Source of the DNA: Porticoccaceae bacterium
Lineage (GTDB): Bacteria > Pseudomonadota > Gammaproteobacteria > Pseudomonadales > Porticoccaceae
NCBI GenBank assembly: GCA_003448675.1
Contig: DLXZ01000036.1
Location: 1 to 21,203, forward strand
Reading direction: 5' to 3'
Length of the DNA: 21,203 nucleotides
This document shows positions 15,982-21,203 of this stretch, one piece after another. The stretch's first letter is position 1; the number at the start of each line of letters is the position of its first letter. The position numbers and the translations under genes are program-made. Below the pieces are notes generated by a model. It was not told the DNA's origin and made no database searches. It saw only the letters and a program-made list of their open reading frames with translations.

Positions 15982-16036
15982 AGCTAAAACTTCCTTTCAA
16001 TCCGCGCTGGCCTTCGGTCCAGTCGCGATTAGGGTA

Positions 16037-17035
16037 TTACTGGCTCTCGCTTTCCTGACGCAGGCTGGCCGGTGGCCAGTTTTCCAGACGCATGCCCAAC
16101 GACAATCCCCTGGATGCGAGAACATCTTTGATTTCAGTGAGTGACTTCTTACCCAGGTTCGGCGTCTTTAACAACTCCACCTCGGTCCGCTGGATCAGAT
16201 CACCAATAAAGTAAATGCTTTCAGCCTTTAAACAGTTGGCAGACCGTACAGTCAACTCCAGATCATCAACCGGGCGCACCAGTATCGGGTCGATTTGCTC
16301 CTCGGCTTCTTCCGGCTCCGCGTGGCTCTCACTTTCTAGATCGACAAACACCGCCAACTGCTGCTGGAGGATCGTTGCCGCCCTGCGAATTGCTTCCTCG
16401 GGGTCGATGGTGCCATTAGTCTCGATATCAAGTATCAGCTTGTCGAGGTCGGTGCGCTGTTCGACACGTGCGTTTTCCACGGAGTAGGCCACGCGCCGTA
16501 CCGGGCTATAGGAGGCATCAAGCCGCAGGCGACCGATGGCACGAGTCTCCTCTTCGTCGCTGTCGCGCGTATCAACCGGCTGATAGCCACGGCCACGGGC
16601 AACCCGGAGTCGCATGTTAAGGCTGGTGCTACCAGTGATATTGGCTATCACGTGGTCGGGATTTTTAATCTCGACATTGGCATCTGCCTGGATATCACCC
16701 GCGGTAACCGGGCCCTCGCCTGATCGACTCAAAGTCAGTTCAGTCTCATCCCGACCATGCAGTATAACCGCGACGTTTTTTAAATTTAGGAGAATTTCTA
16801 TTACATCCTCCTGAACACCTTCGATGGCACTGTACTCGTGCAACACACCATCAATCTCCACTTCGACGATGGCACTGCCTACCATCGAAGAAAGGAGAAT
16901 ACGTCGCAGGGCGTTACCCAGAGTATGGCCAAACCCTCGCTCAAGAGGCTCCAGCACAACACGCGCATTGGTGTTGTCATATTCAGTAACATCGATGGTG
17001 CGCGGGGTAAGTAACTCCGTGGATGAATTTTGCAT
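16037..17035 (-). CDS. rpoA: RNA polymerase subunit alpha
   Basis: Alpha dimerises to nucleate RNA polymerase assembly and contacts UP elements and activators. I start at the ATG at 17035, giving 332 residues with [16 protein letters not shown], matching the E. coli and Pseudomonas N-termini. A TTG two codons upstream also has AGGA at closer spacing and cannot be excluded. The N-terminal domain has [23 protein letters not shown]. An acidic linker at about 233-250 follows. The C-terminal domain has [12 protein letters not shown], whose arginine (264) is the DNA-contacting R265 of E. coli, and [18 protein letters not shown]. The position between rpsD and rplQ is canonical. Confidence 0.97.
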   Translation of the reverse strand: MQNSSTELLTPRTIDVTEYDNTNARVVLEPLERGFGHTLGNALRRILLSSMVGSAIVEVEIDGVLHEYSAIEGVQEDVIEILLNLKNVAVILHGRDETELTLSRSGEGPVTAGDIQADANVEIKNPDHVIANITGSTSLNMRLRVARGRGYQPVDTRDSDEEETRAIGRLRLDASYSPVRRVAYSVENARVEQRTDLDKLILDIETNGTIDPEEAIRRAATILQQQLAVFVDLESESHAEPEEAEEQIDPILVRPVDDLELTVRSANCLKAESIYFIGDLIQRTEVELLKTPNLGKKSLTEIKDVLASRGLSLGMRLENWPPASLRQESESQ

Positions 17036-17073
17036 AGACAAAGGTTTCCTGGGACTGTCCGGCGTAATAAAGC

Positions 17074-17694
17074 TTACTTGGAGTAAAGTTCGACGATTAG
17101 GTTTTCGTTGATTTCGCTGGGCAGATCACTGCGATCGGGCACACGCTTAAAGACACCTTCCATCTTATTGGCGTCTACTTCGACCCACTCTACTTCACCC
17201 CGTTGCGCCGCCAGCTGCATGGCTGACTGAATACGCATTTGCTTTTTAGCCTTTTCGCGAATGCTTACAACGTCGTTTTCCGCTACCTGGTAGGAGGCGA
17301 TATTTACGCGCCTCCCGTTGACCAACACTCCATTATGGGACACCAGTTGACGCGCTTCAGCGCGTGTGGAGCCAAAGCCCATGCGATAAACCACGTTATC
17401 GAGCCTGCACTCGAGCAGGCTCAACAGGTTTTCACCGGTATTACCACGCGTGCTGGCGGCCTTTTTATAGTAGTTCCGGAATTGCTTTTCCAGCACGCCA
17501 TACAAGCGGCGAACTTTCTGTTTTTCCCGCAGCTGTACACCGTAGTCCGACAAGCGGCTGCGACGCGCGCCGTGCTGTCCCGGAATACTTTCCGCCCGGC
17601 ACTTGGATTCCAAAGGCCGGATACCGCTCTTTAGCAGCAGGTCCGTGCCTTCACGTCGGCTGAGTTTACAGGTCGGGCCGAGATATCTTGCCAT
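17074..17694 (-). CDS. rpsD: 30S ribosomal protein S4
   Basis: S4 nucleates 30S assembly on 16S rRNA and, in E. coli, represses its own operon at the rpsM leader. The 206 residues equal the E. coli length. The protein begins [16 protein letters not shown], and the S4 RNA-binding domain is at about 96-160 ([20 protein letters not shown]). C9 and C32 are retained but two other cysteines of zinc-binding S4 proteins are absent, so it is of the zinc-free type. It lies 14 bases downstream of rpsK. Confidence 0.97.
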   Translation of the reverse strand: MARYLGPTCKLSRREGTDLLLKSGIRPLESKCRAESIPGQHGARRSRLSDYGVQLREKQKVRRLYGVLEKQFRNYYKKAASTRGNTGENLLSLLECRLDNVVYRMGFGSTRAEARQLVSHNGVLVNGRRVNIASYQVAENDVVSIREKAKKQMRIQSAMQLAAQRGEVEWVEVDANKMEGVFKRVPDRSDLPSEINENLIVELYSK

Positions 17695-17708
17695 TGCTTA
17701 TAGTCCTC

Positions 17709-18101
17709 TTAAACGCGACGTTTTTTCGGCGGCCGACAGCCATTATGTGGTATCGGAGTCACGTCAGTGATATTGGTGATTTTCAGCCCGGCATTATTGA
17801 GTGCGCGCACGGCAGACTCTCGACCAGGGCCAGGACCCTTCACTTCGACATCGACGTTTTGCAACCCGTATTCCTGCGCTGCAGTGGCCGCTCGTTCAGA
17901 GGCTACCTGGGCTGCGAAGGGCGTGCTTTTGCGCGATCCGCGAAACCCGGATCCACCGGATGTCGCCCAGGATAACGCGTTTCCCTGACGGTCCGTGATA
18001 GTAATGATGGTGTTGTTAAAAGACGCGTGAATATGCGCAATCCCATCCACTACCGTGCGGGTAACTTTTTTCCGTCCTGATTTCGTCGGAGTCTTGGCCA
18101 T
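17709..18101 (-). CDS. rpsK: 30S ribosomal protein S11
   Basis: S11 sits on the 30S platform near the mRNA exit. The 130-residue protein (E. coli 129) shows [22 protein letters not shown] at 20-41 and the conserved end [15 protein letters not shown] at 116-130. It is the second gene of the alpha operon, between rpsM and rpsD, with short spacers on both sides. Confidence 0.97.
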   Translation of the reverse strand: MAKTPTKSGRKKVTRTVVDGIAHIHASFNNTIITITDRQGNALSWATSGGSGFRGSRKSTPFAAQVASERAATAAQEYGLQNVDVEVKGPGPGRESAVRALNNAGLKITNITDVTPIPHNGCRPPKKRRV

Positions 18102-18154
18102 ATTTCAATTTATTCCAAAAGCTGTGAAAACTCTACTTTGCCACCGGGTAGCGC

Positions 18155-18511
18155 CTAGCGCTTGATCGGCTTACGAGGGCCTTTACGGGTGCGTGCGTTA
18201 GTCTTGGTGCGCTGACCACGCAAGGGCAGGCTACGGCGATGACGAATCCCCCGATAACAGCCGAGATCCATCAAGCGTTTAATGTTCATATTCACTTCCC
18301 GACGCAGGTCACCTTCGACCAAACGCTGAGAAACAACGTTACGCAAGGTATCGAGTTGCGCATCATCAAGCTCGCCAACTTTAACCGTTTCCGCTATACC
18401 GGATTCGGCACAAATCTTTTGCGCAGTGGTACGCCCAATGCCATATACGTAAGTCAATGAGATCACGGCGTGCTTGTTGTCAGGTATGTTGACACCGGCG
18501 ATACGGGCCAT
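18155..18511 (-). CDS. rpsM: 30S ribosomal protein S13
   Basis: S13 is in the 30S head and bridges to the large subunit and P-site tRNA. The 118 residues equal the E. coli length. It begins [14 protein letters not shown] and ends with [19 protein letters not shown] and a basic tail. The start is ATG with GGAG eight bases upstream. As first gene of the alpha operon it follows a structured 139-base spacer after rpmJ. In E. coli this position is the S4 autoregulation site. Confidence 0.97.
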   Translation of the reverse strand: MARIAGVNIPDNKHAVISLTYVYGIGRTTAQKICAESGIAETVKVGELDDAQLDTLRNVVSQRLVEGDLRREVNMNIKRLMDLGCYRGIRHRRSLPLRGQRTKTNARTRKGPRKPIKR

Positions 18512-18552
18512 CCAAATTACTCCATCTTTCCGCTATTTAAGCTATCGGGGAT

Positions 18553-18588
18553 CGCCGCCATGTGATGCCCACTTGCATCGTGGCGGCG
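18553..18588 (-). promoter_or_regulatory. Strong stem-loop in the rpsM leader
   Basis: Outer arms of eight bases (18553-18560 and 18581-18588, CGCCGCCA/TGGCGGCG) and inner arms GATGC/GCATC (18564-18568 and 18575-18579) form a two-part stem with small internal bulges. It lies 42 bases upstream of the rpsM start codon with no T-run after it on the - strand. It could stabilise the alpha-operon 5' end or be part of an S4-responsive leader. The E. coli pseudoknot sequence itself was not recognised. Confidence 0.5.
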
Positions 18589-18615
18589 TAAAAAGGCGCG
18601 ACAGGATAGCGCCTT
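18589..18615 (-). terminator. Terminator-like hairpin between the spc and alpha operons
   Basis: On the - strand AAGGCGC (18615-18609), a nine-base loop, and GCGCCTT (18599-18593) are followed by T to position 18590, five T in all. It lies 36 bases after the rpmJ stop. It would end or attenuate spc transcripts before rpsM. Confidence 0.6.
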
Positions 18616-18631
18616 AAACCCACTAAATCAA
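18603..18631 (-). promoter_or_regulatory. Candidate alpha-operon promoter overlapping the terminator
   Basis: On the - strand TTGATT (18631-18626) and TATCCT (18608-18603) are separated by exactly 17 bases. Each matches consensus at 4 of 6 positions. The -10 lies in the loop of the terminator hairpin, so a transcript from here would start in its 3' arm. The call rests on pattern only. Confidence 0.3.
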
Positions 18632-18650
18632 TCTATTTATAATTCCGGGA

Positions 18651-18767
18651 TTAGCCTTGGCGCTGCTTGTGTCGGGGTTCGACACTACAGATCACGCGTA
18701 ATACCCCCTTGCGCTTGACCAATTTGCAATTGCGACAGACCTTTTTCACGGACGCTCTAACTTTCAT
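18651..18767 (-). CDS. rpmJ: 50S ribosomal protein L36
   Basis: L36 is the smallest large-subunit protein. Translation gives 38 residues, beginning [15 protein letters not shown] and ending EPRHKQRQG, nearly identical to E. coli L36. C11, C14, C27 and H33 form the zinc-ribbon site, so this is the zinc-binding paralogue type rather than the zinc-free version induced by zinc starvation. It follows secY by 17 bases, the canonical end of the spc operon. Confidence 0.97.
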   Translation of the reverse strand: MKVRASVKKVCRNCKLVKRKGVLRVICSVEPRHKQRQG

Positions 18768-18784
18768 TGACTTTCACCTCACGG

Positions 18785-20107
18785 TTAACGGCCTCTACGG
18801 CCACTACCTTTCATATTTGCCTTTTTAAGTACCGAATCGTATTGCTGCGTCATCAGATGTGACTGCACCTGAGACATGAAATCCATGGTCACCACCACCG
18901 CAATCAACAAGGAGGTGCCGCCCAGATAAAATGGCACGTTGAAATACACGTTCAAAAACTGCGGCATCAAACAAACACCGGCAATATAGATCCCGCCTAT
19001 CATGGTCAAACGTGTTACGACGGTATCAATATAATTGGCAGTCTGATCTCCTGGCCGAATACCCGGCAGATATGCGCCACCCTTTTTCAAATTATCCGCC
19101 ACTTCCTTGGGATTAAAAGTCAGTGCGGTATAGAAGAAACAAAAAAAGATAATCAGTCCGGCGAACAATAAAATATGCAGCGGCTGACCGGGCCCAAGAA
19201 ACAGCGATACATCCTGCAGCCAGTCCGGTGCGTCAGCACCCTGACTGAACATCGCGGCCAACGTCGACGGAAACAGCAAGATGCTGCTCGCGAATATGGC
19301 TGGAATCACCCCGGCCATATTGACTTTCAAGGGCAGATGGCTGCTCTGGGGATTGTAGGCCCTGCGACCTTGCTGGCGTTGCGCGTAGTTAACGGTGATA
19401 CGCCGCTGGCCACGCTCGACAAATACCACGAAATAGACCACGGCAACGGCCAGGGTGCCCACCAGCAACAGGGCGATGATATTGAGATCGCCCTGCCTTG
19501 CCGATTCAAAAGCCTGACCCAAAGCCCGCGGCAGCCCCGCGACGATACCGGCAAAAATCAACATCGATATACCGTTGCCGATACCCCTTTCAGTAATTTG
19601 CTCACCCAGCCACATCATGAAGACCGCGCCGGTAACCAGGGAAGTGATAGCGATCAGAAAAAAAGTAAAACCGGGATAATAGGCCTGGCCGGCGAGCCCG
19701 TAGGCCATGCCTGTACCCTGAACGATAGCCAGGCCAACCGTTGCATAGCGGGTAATTTGGGTAATCTTACGGCGACCCGCCTCGCCCTCCTTCTTCATCT
19801 GTTCCAGCGAGGGCGTGACCGCGCTCAGTAGCTGCATAATAATGGAGGCAGAGATATAGGGCATGATGCCAAGCGCCAGAATACTCATTCGCTCCAGGGC
19901 GCCACCAGAGAACATGTTGAACATGCCCAGTATCGTGCCCTGGTTCTGGGTGAACAGTGCTGCAATGCGGTCAGGGTCTATCCCGGGAACAGGTATATGT
20001 GTCCCGATCCGATAGATAATGATGGCCAGCAACAAAAAGCGAAGGCGAGCCCAAAGCTCGCCCAAACCTTTATCGCCGCCCGCAGGCAATCCCGCTGCTT
20101 TTACCAT
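18785..20107 (-). CDS. secY: Protein translocase subunit SecY
   Basis: SecY is the channel of the Sec translocon, working with SecE, SecG and SecA or with ribosomes. The 440-residue protein (E. coli 443) has the ten-segment hydrophobic pattern. TM1 is at about 22-38. The plug and TM2 region includes [21 protein letters not shown] at 68-88. [19 protein letters not shown] at 251-269 precedes TM7. The cytoplasmic loop C5 has PGIRPGDQT at 348-356, with R351 equivalent to the essential E. coli R357. The C-terminus is short and basic. The gene lies between rplO (76 bases) and rpmJ, as in E. coli. Confidence 0.97.
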   Translation of the reverse strand: MVKAAGLPAGGDKGLGELWARLRFLLLAIIIYRIGTHIPVPGIDPDRIAALFTQNQGTILGMFNMFSGGALERMSILALGIMPYISASIIMQLLSAVTPSLEQMKKEGEAGRRKITQITRYATVGLAIVQGTGMAYGLAGQAYYPGFTFFLIAITSLVTGAVFMMWLGEQITERGIGNGISMLIFAGIVAGLPRALGQAFESARQGDLNIIALLLVGTLAVAVVYFVVFVERGQRRITVNYAQRQQGRRAYNPQSSHLPLKVNMAGVIPAIFASSILLFPSTLAAMFSQGADAPDWLQDVSLFLGPGQPLHILLFAGLIIFFCFFYTALTFNPKEVADNLKKGGAYLPGIRPGDQTANYIDTVVTRLTMIGGIYIAGVCLMPQFLNVYFNVPFYLGGTSLLIAVVVTMDFMSQVQSHLMTQQYDSVLKKANMKGSGRRGR

Positions 20108-20183
20108 TTAATCAATATCCCAAACCAACACGCGTCAGCCTAGACAAACCTTCTAGCGCCGCGGCCTAAGTGAATATATCCCT

Positions 20184-20618
20184 CTACTCCAACACCTGAC
20201 CGCCAGCGGCTTCCAACGCTGCCCGCGCACCCGCGGTAATAGCCAGACCCTGAATTTTGACTGGCTTGGCGAGTTCACCGGACAGAAAAACCTTAGCACG
20301 CCTTATGTTGCTATCAATCAGACCGGCCTTGCGTAAGGCTTCCAGATCAATGACCTCGGCTTCAACGTTGTTCAGCTCCGCGAGGCGCACCTGAGCGGTG
20401 ACCTGTGCAATGCGCGATGTAAAACCGTATTTTGGCAAACGCTTCTGTAAAGGCATTTGACCGCCCTCGAAGCCGGGCTTGACCCGACCACCGGACCGGG
20501 ATTTCTGCCCCTTGTGGCCGCGACCACAGGTTTTTCCCAAACCGCTTCCGATACCCCTACCGACCCGCTTGCCATTGGGTCGACTACCCGGTGCCGGACT
20601 CAATGTATTCAGGCGCAT
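20184..20618 (-). CDS. rplO: 50S ribosomal protein L15
   Basis: L15 is a late-assembly protein of the large subunit. Its 144 residues equal the E. coli length. The glycine- and arginine-rich extension has [23 protein letters not shown] at 16-38, then [21 protein letters not shown] at 43-63. The C-terminal globular part has [21 protein letters not shown]. The ATG lies one base after the rpmD stop, so translation is probably coupled. Confidence 0.97.
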   Translation of the reverse strand: MRLNTLSPAPGSRPNGKRVGRGIGSGLGKTCGRGHKGQKSRSGGRVKPGFEGGQMPLQKRLPKYGFTSRIAQVTAQVRLAELNNVEAEVIDLEALRKAGLIDSNIRRAKVFLSGELAKPVKIQGLAITAGARAALEAAGGQVLE

Positions 20619-20619
20619 T

Positions 20620-20808
20620 TCAGTTTTCCTCTACCTTAACCATGTAGCTAACTTTATTGATCATACCGCGTACCGCGGGCGTATCCTCAACTGTGACAGT
20701 ATGGCCGATACGACGCAGGCCAAGCCCTTTCAGGCAAGCTTTGTGCGCATTGATACGCCCAATATCACTACGAGTCTGAGTAACAGTTAATTTATCCGTA
20801 CTGGCCAT
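20620..20808 (-). CDS. rpmD: 50S ribosomal protein L30
   Basis: This 62-residue protein (E. coli 59) shows the L30 pattern: [20 protein letters not shown] at 7-26, [20 protein letters not shown] at 29-48, and [13 protein letters not shown] at 49-61. It lies between rpsE (30 bases upstream) and rplO (one-base gap), as in the canonical spc operon. Confidence 0.97.
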   Translation of the reverse strand: MASTDKLTVTQTRSDIGRINAHKACLKGLGLRRIGHTVTVEDTPAVRGMINKVSYMVKVEEN

Positions 20809-20838
20809 GATTTCATTTCCGCCTGTTGCTGGTAAAAC

Positions 20839-21203
20839 TTAACCGAGGATCTCTTCGACGGTTTTGCCCCGCTTGGCAGCCACCTGCTCGGGCGCTCGCA
20901 TATGCTCAAGCCCAGCGAAGGTCGCGCGGACCACATTGACCGGATTGGTTGAACCGTAACATTTTGCCAACACGTTCTGGACGCCGGCCAACTCCAGCAC
21001 CGCACGCATGGCGCCACCGGCAATGATCCCAGTACCTTCGGAAGCCGGCTGCATATAGACCTTCGAAGCGCCATGGCATGAACGAATCGGGTACTGGAGC
21101 GTGCTGTCCTTCAGGTCGACCTGGATCATATTTCTTCGCGCGGACTCCATGGCTTTCTGAATCGCCAGGGGCACCTCTCGGGCCTTGCCACGACCAAAAC
21201 CAA
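20839..21203 (-). CDS. rpsE: 30S ribosomal protein S5, 5' part beyond the window
   Basis: S5 helps maintain decoding accuracy and lies at the mRNA entry side of the 30S. The frame is open from the window edge ([18 protein letters not shown]) to the TAA at 20839-20841, about 120 residues. Roughly the first 45-50 are missing compared with E. coli S5 (167). [24 protein letters not shown] and [12 protein letters not shown], then [13 protein letters not shown] at the end, identify it. Starts visible inside this stretch, such as the GTG at 21174, are internal. Confidence 0.96.
   Translation of the reverse strand, partial: GFGRGKAREVPLAIQKAMESARRNMIQVDLKDSTLQYPIRSCHGASKVYMQPASEGTGIIAGGAMRAVLELAGVQNVLAKCYGSTNPVNVVRATFAGLEHMRAPEQVAAKRGKTVEEILG

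Noticed and set aside
19175..19831. 218-codon open frame on the + strand inside secY
   Set aside because: It is antisense to SecY, and its Gln/His/Arg-rich product lacks any domain. The SecY frame is conserved throughout.
1..21203. Possible mobile island or novel defence system
   Set aside because: All genes have ordinary housekeeping or envelope assignments, synteny is conserved, and there is no integrase, transposase, tRNA, direct repeat, CRISPR-like repeat or obvious composition break.

Overview
The window is a housekeeping segment of a gammaproteobacterial chromosome. The organism is probably marine or environmental and on the Pseudomonas/Cellvibrio side of the class. Three things suggest this: the proteins resemble Pseudomonas homologues (LptD with an N-terminal cysteine segment, RpoA, S4, S5); an amgK-murU pair sits divergent to lptD; and the order lptD-surA-pdxA-rsmA-apaG-apaH is the usual gammaproteobacterial one. 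The genus cannot be named from the sequence alone. No tRNA, rRNA, insertion sequence, phage gene, CRISPR array or toxin-antitoxin module was seen.

Layout. Positions 1-2054 (+): the 3' part of holA (clamp-loader delta) and an LpxL/HtrB-type acyltransferase with an altered catalytic motif. Positions 2112-3300 (-): a DUF815 AAA+ ATPase overlapping the end of a small VanZ-like membrane protein. Positions 3572-5110 (+): a stand-alone acyl-CoA synthetase. It converges on an aspartate/aromatic aminotransferase (5217-6410, -) across a perfect 26-bp palindromic terminator. Positions 6579-8332 (-): the murU-amgK peptidoglycan-recycling pair. Positions 8460-15467 (+): lptD-surA-pdxA-rsmA-apaG-apaH, very tightly packed. 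Positions 15580-21203 (-): the distal spc operon (rpsE partial, rpmD, rplO, secY, rpmJ) and the complete alpha operon (rpsM, rpsK, rpsD, rpoA, rplQ), ending in an intrinsic terminator that faces apaH.

How the genes work together. LptD assembles LPS in the outer membrane and SurA is the periplasmic chaperone for beta-barrels such as LptD. The divergent AmgK-MurU pair returns MurNAc to UDP-MurNAc for the cell wall, so two envelope pathways share one 127-bp control region. PdxA supplies PLP, the cofactor of the nearby aminotransferase. RsmA matures 16S rRNA, and the ribosomal-protein operons follow.

I found no convincing new multi-gene system. The places that most deserve a second look are the rpmJ-rpsM spacer (a terminator, a second strong hairpin and a promoter-like sequence overlapping), the acyltransferase with HX4I in place of HX4D/E, the DUF815-VanZ overlap, and a long probable surface-loop insertion in LptD.
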